64,000 nucleotides of DNA, taken from assembly GCF_000321225.1 (NCBI RefSeq), contig NW_004451008.1, forward strand, positions 599,025 to 663,024. The letters run 5' to 3'. This document shows, piece after piece, positions 21,776-33,200 of the stretch. Positions within the stretch are counted from its first letter, which is position 1. Every line of letters begins with the position of its first letter. This stretch comes from Odobenus rosmarus divergens. Lineage: Eukaryota; Chordata; Mammalia; Carnivora; Odobenidae. A model generated the notes under the pieces. The model searched no databases. It saw nothing but the letters and a program-made list of their open reading frames with translations, and was not told the origin of the DNA. Both the position numbers and the translations under genes were made by a program.

Positions 21776-22513
21776 CCATGTCTTCTCTTTCCCATACCCC
21801 CTTCCCGCCACCACCCCCCTCCCCCGCAAATCTGGCCCCTCTCCACTTTACTCAGCCTTGCCTTCCTGCTTTGATCCACCGTCACACTGCCTCAGCCTCC
21901 ATTAGAATCCGAGGCCTGGAGGCTCAATTTTTGCTTAACCCGCTGAATGATTTGGCTGCCTGTTGCACAATCCCAGCACAAAAAGAGAAAGTTGCCCATA
22001 TTACCTGCCCTGGCCGTATGATTGGCACCTTCTGTATTTCAAGTTGTGGCCTCCTAATGTCCTAACAAGAATGCCAGAAGCAATGACGTTCTGTATCACC
22101 ACATGACTTCTAGAGATCGGACAGTGAGTAGTGAAGACATGCTACCAGCTGAGAGCTTTGTCAGATTTAAGATGAATGGAAACTTGTTCTCCTCTTACAG
22201 GTCTTCCCATTAACTAACCTCATACATTTTCCCCTCTCAATTTTCAAGAAGTCTAATCAAGGCAATCTATGGAGAAAAATGGCCTCTCTGTTTCTTGGTC
22301 TCGTGGTAACTCTTTTTGAGAGTCAGGATAAGTCCCTGGAAACCAGGAGAAATCCTCCTGTCCTATGAGTGGCAAGTGGCCTAACTTTTTACCTACTAAT
22401 TGCTGAACTGTCCTTCACCTGTGTACACAGGTGCACGCACAAGTCCACCCCCACTCAGATCTCTATGAAATTCATTTGACCCCCAATCACAGGATGATTC
22501 ATCCTATTTTTTA

Positions 22514-22704
22514 AAAAGATTTTATTTATTTATTTGACAGAGAGAGACACAGTGAGAGAGGGAACACAAGCAGGGGGAATAGGAGAGGGAGAAGCAGGCT
22601 TCCCGCGGAGCAGGGAGCCCGATGCAGGGCTCAATCCCAGGACCCTGGGATCATGACCTGAGCCCAAGGCAGACGCTCAATGACTGAGCCACCCAGGCAA
22701 CCCC
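22514..22704 (-). mobile_element. Can-SINE, antisense
   Basis: AAAAAGATTTTATTTATTTATTTGACAG to CACCCAGGCAACCCC, flanked by ATCCTATTTTTtA (from 22501) and ATCCTATTTTTaA (from 22705). Confidence 0.95.
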
Positions 22705-24165
22705 ATCCTATTTTTAACCACTGGTGCCAGACTTGCCTATTCAATAACATGATGAGGTGGTCTCAAAACTAAGTCACCTGAGAAGTACCTGAAGAAAGAG
22801 ATGACGGAGGTCAGAGAATGGTAGCGGGATACAACTCTAAATACCTAAAGTCCAACATGTAGACCAGAGAATTGACTTAGTCTATGTAGATCCTGAGGGG
22901 AGAATCTGGGTCCACTGGTGAGGTTACAAGGTAGGTAGGCATTGACTCAATATTTCCTGATATCAAGGTTTCCTGATAACTAGAGCAATTCTGCAATAGA
23001 ATGGACTATCAGCGGGGTGGAGAGATTCCTGAATCTAAATGTCTTCAAGCAGACACCACACAGTGGAGGGTGCCTCTGAGTGGGAAGCTGCCTAGTGCCT
23101 CTTGGTCAGCGATCATGTATGGGAACCCGATCTGTGCTCGGCAAGAGGCAGGTGCCGGGGATATAAGGTTAAAAATGACTTAGACAGTGCTGTCCTGTGA
23201 GAACCCTTCCAACTCAGGGATTATGTTCCTCGGGATTTAATGCAGGATGAGGGCAGGAACAGCTTACACTTCTCTTGTGTGTTCATAATAACCAACGTAG
23301 TGCTGAAGAGCCAGACCCACTGGTGACCATCTGAGGACAAGAACTGTATCCCCCATCTGCGCATCCTTTAGCACCTCGCATACTGTAAGCGTCCAAGAAA
23401 TTGCTTTGAAGTTAATGAATGTGTGTCCAGAGAATACTCAATACAAGGCAATAAATGGATCCACAGAATCTAAAATATTCACTCACTGTTGAAGGGACCC
23501 ATTCCAAATCCAGATAAAGAAGTGCCCCGATTTTCCAAGGTGCAATGAGTTACTTGACTTCAGTGGCCTCACTATAACCATCTGACCTTCCAATGGTAAA
23601 GCACAGCTCTTCTGAACATCTCCATGTCCGAGAGCCCCAGAAAGCACACCATGGGGCCCGTTAGAAGATGACCGTTTCAGCTCTCATCTTCCTTCTCGTC
23701 TGAAAGTACCACTCACCTTGTTTTGAAGATATCAAAAGTTGATGACAGAAACCAGCAGAAGAGATGGATGTGATTTTCTGCATTGACTCCCATTCCCCTG
23801 GAAAACATTTAACCAGAAATAATGTAATAACTTACCTCTTATTTACCTTCCAAGCCTGAAGTCAAGATAATTTCAACACCAGCTGAGTCATCACTTAAGT
23901 CAATAGGTCAAAGTCTCTTCTGCAAAATTGATTTCCAGATATTTTCCACCGACTGAAATTATGTGAATAAGCTAATTTATTTATTCTTTTCATTGTTAAC
24001 AAAACTCAGTACATTTTTCTCTTTTTTTCACTCTTCTTCAACTATAGCACATAGCCGTGTTTTCTACTGTTAAGAATAATGATTTGTTCCCTTATAGACG
24101 ATACACAGCAGTCAACTTTCTCAGCTCTCTTTGGGCGCTCTATTCTTTTGGTTTGGGGTTAATAG
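22705..24165. other. Intergenic; one L2-like tail, otherwise nothing recognised
   Basis: Near 23318-23425 the text AGGACAAGAACTGTATCCCC..TAGCACCTCGCATACTGTAAG..TTAATGAATG resembles an L2/MIR-type 3' end. The rest shows no repeat or exon signal. Confidence 0.45.
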
Positions 24166-24167
24166 AG

Positions 24168-24350
24168 AAAAAAAATGATTGGGCCACATCCAGACTTCAT
24201 CGCTGTGTGATGTGGTCAAGTTGCAGAACCTCTCTGAGCCCCTGTTTCTTCCTGTAAAGGAGGAAAGATGAGGATAGTACAGCTCCCAGGGAGTTACGAT
24301 GATTAAAGCACAATGCTTTCCACAGAATAAGGAGTCACTAAACATGAGTG
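24168..24350 (+). repeat. MIR SINE, sense
   Basis: GTGTGATGTGGTCAAGTTGC, CCTCTCTGAGCCCCTGTTTC and a GAGTTACGATGATTAAAGCA end in MIR order. Confidence 0.7.
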
Positions 24351-25254
24351 AGGATGCTGGCATTTCCCTGAGGAGGAGCTATTCCAGCCTCAGAAAGGCC
24401 AATCTCCCCATCCTTTCTTTAACCCTACAGTGGTTCACCCTGTCTTTTGTGAGACAGGATCTTTGCATGGGTGTCAAGGCCACAGTGAACAGTAAGAATA
24501 GTAGGAAGTTTTCCTTCAAACAAAAAAGAATGGAAAGTTCCCCATAGTTTCTTTTGTGATAATGAAAAGCTTATTGCAAGGATCACTGTGTGCTTGAGGC
24601 GGATTTCACGCATAGCATCACCAGCCCGAAGGCTATAAGAACTTTACCTGAAAGAGTAGAAAGATGTGATGAAGTGCAAACTTTTCTTTCTGTCCTGGGT
24701 TTAGATAAAGCCTCTTCCCCAGGGCTGGGACTAAAGTGTAACGCAGGCTAGGCCTAGGGCATAAAATTTACGGAGATACAACCCTGAGGATGAGCACCTC
24801 CTTAAATTATGCACCTTCACCCTCTCCCTTGCCCCACCCTAATCCAGGCCCTACTCCTCCCCCCATTGATACCCTCAAATGCAGTTTCTTTTCGGGGTTT
24901 AGATCTGCAGAACCTGGCCATGGTTATGAGGGTAGGATTGGGGGGAGCTTGTAGAACCCTCTCTCCACCAAAAGAAAGGGAATAATTAATCACCGCTGGT
25001 CACTGTGATTTAATAATTTAATAATTTTAATAATTTTTGCCCACATCTCCCAATTTCGGTGTGTTGGCACTGAGTACAAAGGGCTTTTCCAAATTACTCC
25101 CAGGGCAACTGTGCTAAGTTACCTTCACAAAAAACCTGATGCGTCCTTGGACAGGGGTAATTTGCATTCCATTGACTGATGTTTTACATTGAAGAAATAA
25201 ATTCCGGTCTGTCTCCACAAGACAAACGTTATGATAATTTTGTATAATAATTTG

Positions 25255-25415
25255 TAGTTCTTGGCTGATCAGACATTGCTGGGCCACATGAGTCCAGGTG
25301 AGCTCCTTTAGGGCAGATGGTGTCTTCTTGTCACTCTGCGTCCAGGCACCTGGCATCACAGGTAGTGGGTGTTCAATAAACATTTGTTCAATGCCCATAT
25401 GAATGAAGAAACACC
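25255..25415 (+). repeat. L2/MIR-type 3' end, sense
   Basis: GGCACCTGGCATCACAGGTAGTGGGTGTTCAATAAACATTTGTTCAATG is the common tail shared by L2 and MIR. The upstream part is too diverged to assign. Confidence 0.5.
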
Positions 25416-25679
25416 AGGCTTATCAGAAATTAATGCTCGGCCTCTCAGGGCTAGGCCCTTTAAGTACCAAAAAGGGCAGAGCCGGAAATCCAGCCCAGCG
25501 ATTAACACACCAACCACTGTGACTTCCTCCCTGCGAAAACCAATTGTCCCTCTGGCTTCTGCTGACGTCCACTTGTCATGTTCTGTTTTGTGCGAGGCTG
25601 GGTTTCTAGCTTTCACCTCTGTTCTCAAAGTGTGACTTGGTATTGCAGCCCCTTCTAGCTCTATCCTTCCCCTCTGAGA

Positions 25680-26000
25680 CCCGGGTCGGCCTGCAGGGCG
25701 CCCGACACAACGGACCCCCAGCATCTCCGACCCCAGCTTGCCACGATCCTTCTCGTCTTGGCTTCTGATTGGTAATTATAAACACAGACTCAGCCTCGGA
25801 AGAGTTCAAATGCATCGCCGCCCTAGGGGGGAGCCCTACTTTCGACTTCAGAGGACCTGGTGCCATCCTCAGCCGCCATCTTGAGAACCCCGCCATCAGC
25901 CGCACGGGGGCTCCAGCCAGCAAGCTCTGCCCAGCGCCCTGCTGCCATGTCCTGCAGGTTGTTGACCCTCTTCGGGCCCTCAGGCCCTTGGGCCTGGTCT
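25680..26000. promoter_or_regulatory. GC-rich segment with YY1-like and CCAAT motifs (candidate cryptic promoter or pseudogene relic)
   Basis: GC and CpG content rise locally. GCCGCCATCTTG at 25872-25883 matches the YY1 motif (CAAGATGGCGGC on the minus strand), and ATTGG at 25768-25772 gives CCAAT on the minus strand. Open frames run through on both strands (for example minus 25606-26058), but none is recognised. A promoter, an old retrocopy or chance are all possible. Confidence 0.25.
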
Positions 26001-26137
26001 CCTCAACCAGCTTGAACAAACCTCTGATAGCCTGAATATGCTCAGACATTAATGTCAATGGAAATTATTGTTTTAGTACAGTGATGTGGGCCTCAGAGAT
26101 TAATGCACAGAAAAGTAATTAAAATGATGAGACTAAT

Positions 26138-26340
26138 GGGCGCCTGGGTGGCTCAGTTGGTTAAGCGACTGCCTTCGGCTCAGGTCATGATCCTGGAGTC
26201 CCGGGATCGAGTCCCACATCAGGCTCCCTGCTCAGCAGGGAGTCTGCTTCTCCCTCTGACCCTCTTCCCTCTCGTGCTATCTCTCATTCTCTGTCTCTCA
26301 AATGAATAAACAAAATCTTTAAAAAAATAAAATAAAATAA
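26138..26340 (+). mobile_element. Can-SINE, sense
   Basis: Starts GGGCGCCTGGGTGGCTCAG and ends in an AAATAAAATAAAATA tail. The TSD is AATgATGAGACTAAT (26123-26137) versus AATaATGAGACTAAT (from 26341). Confidence 0.95.
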
Positions 26341-26989
26341 AATAATGAGACTAATAAGCAGAAAATGGAGTAAATACCTATCTCCTGCTGGCATGCAAAG
26401 ACGTTGGAGCCAGGTGGATGAAACTAACCCAAGATCACTTATAAGTGCATGCATTCAGCATGTGGGGAAAATCTGGGAAAAACTGGGGAAAATCTTCCCC
26501 AGTTTGAAATTGGTGCCATGAGGCACAGTGAGTACCCGTAGCCTCCCTTGGACACGCTTTGCTACAAGTATCTTGGAAAACATACCAAAATATCATCTAT
26601 TTTCTTCTTCATTGTCGGTAGGTAAATGGCAACATTTTTACCTAAGGAAACTGAAAAAAAAATTTAAGGGACCATTTTATTCAGCTTGACTCTACAGGTA
26701 TTTCAGTTTGTGAGTATTAGACATATGGAGAAGTTGAGATATAACCAAAGATACTCATAAAATACATTTAAAAAGAGTTCTCATGATTTTCCCATATCTG
26801 ATTCCCACAAAAGTCAGCGTGGAAACAGTAGCAGAGGAAAAGAGACAATACCCAACGTGACCAAACCAGCTGAATGGTAGAGACATAAATCCGCACGTTC
26901 TTTCTGATCACAGTTAGTGATTTGGCCAGAAAAACCTAGAGCTTTAAAAATGTCTAAATTATTTGAATCGATGATTCCTCTAGTAAGAA

Positions 26990-27310
26990 TCCATCCTGCA
27001 AAAAGAACTAGATAGCCAAAGATTCCTAAATACAAAAGTTCATTGCAGCTCATACGTGATAATGATCATCTGAGAACAAACTAAATGCTCAACAATAAGC
27101 AAGTGGTTACATACCTTATGACATACACGAGAGAATCATAGGCAGTCATTACGTTTTCTAAGTCAGTTTAATGACATGGGAATATATTCAAGTTACAATG
27201 TTAATGAAAAAAAGAAGACAAAGTTGTATGTGGCATATGATTTAAATTATATACAAAACAATTCTTTGCATAGAAAAAAAACACAAGATGAAAAAAAAAC
27301 TATATGACGG
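26990..27310 (+). repeat. Ancient L1-type 3' fragment, sense
   Basis: The text from CATCCTGCAAAAAGAACTAG through AAATGCTCAACAATAAGC, TTAATGACATGGGAATATATTC and ATGTTAATGAAAAAAAGAAG follows the decayed 3' ORF2/UTR pattern of old mammalian L1 copies. Boundaries and subfamily are uncertain. Confidence 0.5.
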
Positions 27311-29480
27311 ACGATTGACACCATTAAAAAAGAAGGAAAGTAAAAACATGGGCACTGTTGACTTCTGGATGATGAGATTGTGGATGAGTGCTGTTTATAT
27401 CTGATAGGGTGACAGGTGAGGTATCAATTACTCCTTACTACAGGCTTTGTGTCTCTAGCATCAGTGAAACAAAACAATACCTCATGCTTTAGAAACTGTC
27501 ACCCATGGAAGATCTAAGAACAAAGATACCAAAAGAAAGATGATCAAAAAGAATGATCAAAGGGAACTTCTTTCTCCCCCCTCCCCACCCTCAGGTTGGG
27601 GTGGCAGCAGAACCACCCCCAGACCAGTGTGGGAGTCCCAAAGCAGAGGAGAGGTGAATCTCACTTCAGGGGTGGGGGGCAGAGGAGGGGTGCATGGGTA
27701 GCATGGGGAGACATCACGTCACGGGGAGAAGTCTCCTGCGTGGCGGGATAGCACCAGAGCGTGGTGGTGGGGCCATGATTCCAGTGTCTGGGCAGATGGG
27801 CTTGAATGCAGCTTCATGAAGCCCCCCATGCCAGGGTTGGGCACAAGAGCCAAATTTTCCCAAGGTTAAAGAAGGGAGTGGTACTTCACTGAGAAAAGGC
27901 CCTTTTTGGTATAGAAAGGGTCCCAGGGCTGAGATAAAGGGGCCCCTGGTCAGAGGATGCAGGAGGGATGTCTTACTATGGACTAAATGGGGGCAAGTGG
28001 GACATTAGCTTGTGTGGGGGGGACATGTCAGGTGGGTGTACCTGAGCACCAGCAGAGATGGTTACCTGGCAGAAGGGGCCAGCACAAACCCCAGCTGCAC
28101 AGGCAGAGGTGGACACCTCTCTCTGCCCCACTAAATACACTAACATGGTATTTGCATAAGTCTCCCCCTCCCTACTCAGATTTCCTTCTAACCCTAGGGG
28201 GCAGAAGAAGTATAAGGGGTCAACCTAAATGGGCCTGGATTGCTACCAAGCATCTGGGAGATAAGGTTACCTATAAGTGACTAGGTTAAATTTCACAAAA
28301 GACGGCTCAGACTCAGAATTCAAGTGTGTGTGGAAAATAAAGTTGTATTTTATACACCTGAGCTTATGACCTATGAAGTATGTACTCCTTGCATATATTT
28401 TCGTGACTTTCAAATTTTTAGTAATGACCGTATTTTATATCTTAAAAGATTACTTAAAAGAAAAGCATTGCATCCACACAAAGTTGCATAAGGTGGATGG
28501 AAAGTCACCCTTGGTCCTGAAGATCATCCTGCTACATGACCAGAACTTGTGTGTCCCGAAGAGCCAGGACCTCACTCTCAGAGGGAACCTGGAGCCGCAA
28601 CCACAGCCTCTGAGCCTCTGTCATTAAGATTCCATAGGACCATAGGAGTACCTGGAAGTAAATATGAAAACAGTCCTTACATCTACCTCCTTGGCCTCAT
28701 CACACGTCCCCCTTGCTTACCTTATAGCTCCCAGCAAATCAATAGGATTACGCTCCTTTGTAGAGAGCTTCTCTCTTTTTTCAAGATGAAATATTATTCT
28801 CAATATCAGAGAACAGGACAAATCCATCTACGCTTAATGGTGACCTCTAAATATTTGAAGAACAGGTGGGACTTCATGTTAGGGCTTCTCTGCTCCAGGC
28901 TAAACCAAGCCAGGTCCTTCTAGATTTTTTCCAAGCCTCCCACTATCCTGCCCACACTCCTGTAGGCCACACCGGGGATTGTCAAGGGCCACTTACCAGC
29001 AATGCCTGGAACCAACACTCTGGCCCCGTGCTCTGGCCATAAAGACTCACTCTAATTCTGCTAAGGCTTCGAAGGGCATTACAGAGGCATCTGTGTTCTT
29101 AGCCGCCCCCAAAGCATCTCAGCCTGCAGGGAAGGACTCGAACCCAGAGCTTTGCCATGGGAGTGGCTGTTAGACCAGGGCCCCCCTCTGCTGCACTGGG
29201 GGGGGGCACCGATCACACCCAGCTTGGTGCCCATCTGCGCAGGGCCCTGGCAGCGGGGTCTGAGGGAGCAAAGCCGCCCACCCAACCCTGCCTCGGGAAA
29301 CTCCTCCTCTCACCCCTGTCCCACCCTTCAGGCAGAAATCGCTCCCTCCCTTCCTTCTTTTCTCCAAGGCTCTCACCCAAGATCTTAGCGTCTCCCGTAG
29401 CTCTTCCGGCTCACTCTAGACCATCTGTATCTTTGCTACATCTGCGGGCCTCGTTCTCCCTCCAGGAGATCATTCTTTCT
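27311..29480. other. Intergenic upstream of AHSG, no gene supported
   Basis: A G-rich stretch lies at 27560-27830 and a CATT..AATAAAGTTGTATTTTATA stretch at 28330-28360 that might be an LTR polyadenylation region. No terminal TG..CA pair or duplication could be fixed. Open frames around 28.4-29.4 kb have no recognisable product. Confidence 0.45.
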
Positions 29481-29483
29481 TTC

Positions 29484-29600
29484 TTTTTTCAATTTTTTTT
29501 TCATTATATTCAGTTAGCCAACATATAGTACATTGTAAGTTTTTGTTGTAGTGTCCAGCAATTCATTCGTTGCGTATAACACCCAGTGCTCATTCTCTCT
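29484..29600 (-). repeat. L1 3' end fragment, antisense
   Basis: TTCATTATATTCAGTTAGCCAACATA, TTTTTGTTGTAGTGTCCAGCAATTC and ACACCCAGTGCTCAT match the reversed carnivoran L1 3' UTR also seen near 61.33-61.43 kb. A short 5'-truncated copy about 300 bases upstream of the AHSG regulatory motifs. Confidence 0.75.
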
Positions 29601-29854
29601 GACACTAGAGGATTTTATCAAATTGCTGCCGATCCCCACTTTCCCCTCGCAGACCCCATGGCAGGCCCTGATCCCAGCAAGGGACACTCCACAAGCATGA
29701 CAGGGCTGGCTGTGCCAGCCCCTCCTCACCTTGGTGCACAGCTCATCCCCTCCATGTTCCAAGCCGACTTTGGAGCATCTCTCTCCCTGCCCCCCCCCCG
29801 CCTTCCCCCAGCAGCATTGACTTTGGCAGGTTTCTGGGGGACCAGTGATGTCCT

Positions 29855-29990
29855 AACCTGTTTGCTTTTCCAGAGCTGATGTTTGCAGGGATTTACTTAG
29901 AACCAGAACAGAAATCATCCCATGTCCTTATGCAACTCCTCCAGCAGGCTCCGTCAGATAAATAAAGCCCTCGGCCCTCCACCGGCCTAC
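29855..29990 (+). promoter_or_regulatory. AHSG: AHSG proximal promoter (FOXA-like, C/EBP-like, TATA-like motifs)
   Basis: Two TGTTTGC motifs (29859-29865 and 29880-29886) fit HNF3/FOXA sites, TTATGCAAC at 29928-29936 fits a C/EBP site, and ATAAATAAA at 29958-29966 is a TATA-like element about 104 bases before the start codon. Transcription would begin near 29990. This combination is typical of liver secretory genes, and fetuin-A genes are known hepatocyte targets of these factor families. Sites are motif matches only. Confidence 0.6.
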
Positions 29991-30069
29991 TTTTTGGAGC
30001 AGAGCACCTGGGTTGGTTCCTGAAGCTTCCAGCCATCCACCCAGCTGCTAGGGCCTCTCTAGAGCAGCC

Positions 30070-30282
30070 ATGAGGTCCCTCGCCCTGCTCCTTTGCCTCG
30101 CTCAGCTCTGGGGCTGCCGTTCTGTCCCAGTGGGGCCAACTCTGGCTTATAACCAACCGAACTGTGACGACCCAGAAACAGAGCAAGCAGCCCTGGCGGC
30201 CGTGGACTACATCAATAGCCACGTGCTTCGAGGCTACAAGCACACCTTGAACCAGATTGACAAAGTCAAAGTGTGGCCTCAG
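30070..30282 (+). CDS. AHSG: AHSG coding exon 1: signal peptide and start of cystatin domain 1
   Basis: ATG in the context GCAGCCATGAGG. The exon encodes the hydrophobic signal peptide, the mature N-terminus around V-P-V-G-P, Cys32 in P-N-C-D-D-P-E-T, and the helix and first strand ending K-V-K-V-W-P-Q. It ends in phase 0 before GTAAGT at 30283. 213 bases, 71 codons. Confidence 0.97.
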
Positions 30283-33200
30283 GTAAGTGACCCTGCTGTG
30301 TCTGAGCCCAAAGAAGCTGTGTGCGGAGCTCCGCTGGGTGCCTCAAAGATCACATCTCCTAGCAGGAGGAACCTGCAGAGGGGCAAACTCTCTGGTTTCT
30401 TCCCAGGAGCAAGGGAGGGAGCAGGGTTGGGGAGGGGTAAGGGGGGCGGGGAACAAAGGGGAGACATTCTGGGTTGTAGTCATGGGTCTCAGGAGGGTGC
30501 TGGACGGGAGGTGAGGAGGTGTGTGAGACAATAAAAGTCCTCAAATGATATTTTGAACAACTACAAGGATTTACCAAGCTCCCCTATCTCTGCCTTCACT
30601 GTTAACTCCTTCCCAATCTACTAGTGTTTCGTCAGAGGGAGGCTCGCTCTGCCCCCTCATCCCCAGAAGGGGGCAGTAGAGAGCAGCAACTTCCCATCCA
30701 GGCATCTACAAGCCCAAAGGCAAAAGCCAAGGACAACTTTTCCTTTAGGAAGGAAAAGAAAATGGGGAAGGAGGGAAAGTAGATGATGAGAGGGAAGGCG
30801 GAAAGAAGTAGAAGAAGCGGTGGAAAAGACGAAGAAGAAACACTAAAATATTATCCTGTGCCACCCTACTTTGCCACTTGATTGAAAAAAAAAAAACCAA
30901 AGCTGATTTTTGCAAGGCACCCCTTGAAGGGTGAAATTTTAAAAATTAAGTATCAATGCTCATTTTTAGCTTCCAAATAGAGCTCAGAGTGATGACTGTG
31001 GTTCCATCGACCTACCCAAGCCCATGGCCCTTTCTTCTTTGCAAACACCATCTAAGAGCTTGCCCACCCAACAGGAGAAGACCTGAGAAGCCCTAACCAT
31101 CGTCCTGTCCACAGGCCAGGGCAGAGCTGGGGGGAGGTGCCGACTAACAGGAATGACTTTTCCCTCACCTCTCCAACAGGGCTAACTTCAAGCCCAGTGG
31201 GGGCTCACACTTTGGTCCGCTCAACGGGATCAGAGGAATAGGCTGCTCACCGCTTCATTCTGTGTCTCCACAGCAGCCAGTGGGAGAGGTGTTTGAGCTT
31301 GAAATAGACACGCTGGAAACCACCTGCCATGTACTGGACCCCACCCCCCTGGCCAACTGCACCGTGAGGCAGCTGGTGGAGCATGTGAGTGCCCCTCCTA
31401 GGGTGACTGCAGATGGTGCCCCAGCCAGTTCCCCGGTGGTTCTACAAAGTGCAGGCCCATTTTACCCAACTTCCCAGCCTCTCTTCATGGCTAGCCAGCG
31501 TGCAGTTGCTAAAATGACCATTTGATGCTGCCTGCCCTGGGACGGATTTTTACAACAGTTCAACTTTCTTGTAGCCCTTTCTGAAACCAGAGAGCATTAT
31601 GTTTTGGTATCACTCAGTCAAGGTGATTTCATGAGGCTCATCTGTGACATCATGTCTGAGGGACCACCCCACCCCCCACCCCCGGACTCCCAGTGAGAAA
31701 TGCAAGGCCAGCCCCCCTCCCCAGCCCTCACTGTGGGTTTATTTCTCCAGGCTGTGGAAGGGGACTGTGATTTCCGGGTGCTGAAACAGGATGGCCAGTT
31801 TTCCGTGGTGTTTTCCAAATGCGATTCCAGTCCAGGTAGAGATGATAATGATTATTCTTATTTTTACCTTGTGGAGAGAGTGAGGAAGGGACCTGAATTG
31901 CTTTCAGTGTAAGCAGTTTTAGCCACTTTGTTGGTGAGGAAAAGAAGGAGCCCAATTTCCTGGGATCTGGAATTGTGAAACTTTGTTTAAGGAGCTGTTG
32001 TCCTTGGAGATGAAAATTCCCCTTGACGAGAGGGGCTCCTGCAGAAACGTCCAGCAGGACAGGAGCCACCTGAAGGCTTAGTAAGAAGCAGAGAAAGCAG
32101 TTGACGCCATTTGGAGCATGTCCTAGGCCTTTCAAAATAAGCTAGAGCCGGGGCGAATGCCCTGGAGAATTCCAACCCATACTGGTTTCTTGGTGCGTAG
32201 ACTCAGCGGAGGACGTGCGCAAGGTGTGCCCAGACTGCCCCCTGCTGGCCCCGCTTAACGACATCAAGGTAGTGCACGCCGTGGACGTTGCGCTGACCGC
32301 CTTCAACGCTCAGAGTAATGGCTCTTATTTTCAGCTGGTGGAAGTCTCTCGGGCTCAACTTGTGGTAAGACTGAGACCTTTGGACAGGACTTTGGGCAGT
32401 TTGGCGGCAGTGCGGGAATGTAGGTGGTAAAACAGCGGTGAGGGACAGAGCAGGGGCAGGGGCAGCGACCGGAAGGCAAGGCGGGTGGTAGGAGAAAAGG
32501 GAAAGATGGGGTCCTTAGGAGTATGAGCGGTATGAGGACACCAAGTGTCACGAGGATCCAGAGAGGACCCTCAGCACCTCACCCATGGGGAGTCACCCTA
32601 ACATAAAACAGCCAGCCGCTGCCTGTCCCAGGTTCCTCGGCTCTGGTTACCACCAGGGCTCGCTGGGCAGCAGGTGCGAGTTCCGGCATTATCCAGAAGC
32701 ACGCGCTGTCAGTTCACGGGTTTGCACGTGCTTGTCACCCACCACCACTGGTCGTCCGCACTCTCATAACTGATACTTACAAGGGTGTGAGCCTACTTAC
32801 ACAGACAGGCATATCGGTGGCAGGATCCTAAAGTGCCTTTTGAATCACTGAAACAAAAATTTAATTGTATAGTGGAGCATTGAGCACATTTGATTGCAAC
32901 AGAATTCTAATATTTAAGAAAACTGGTCTTCTGGATACCAGCCATGGCATACTTGGAAATGCATTCTACCTATAGGTGGTGATTCTGATGAACCAGAACA
33001 TGTGATTCTCAGAAACCCCCACCCCAGATGATACCACCAAATAACAGATATGTTATTGTTGTAAGCATCCAAATGCTACAAGAAAGAAAAGCACAAGTGT
33101 CTTCTCTACTTTTCTTTAGATTTTTCACTGGACCCTGCTCTCTATGATAGGATAGGTGGGAGAGGTGTTAATCTCTTCACTTTCCCACCCCATCTTGGAG

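Noticed and set aside
25606..26058. 150-codon minus-strand frame in the GC-rich patch
   Set aside because: It could be a retrocopy remnant, but I recognise no parent protein and the opposite strand is equally open.
27970..28375. Possible solitary LTR with AATAAAGTTGTATTTTATA near its end
   Set aside because: No TG..CA termini or target-site duplication could be identified and the body matches no LTR I know.
30070..30534. 154-codon continuous frame starting at the AHSG start codon
   Set aside because: Only 30070-30282 is coding; the rest reads through the intron 1 donor GTAAGT and loses the conserved fetuin sequence.
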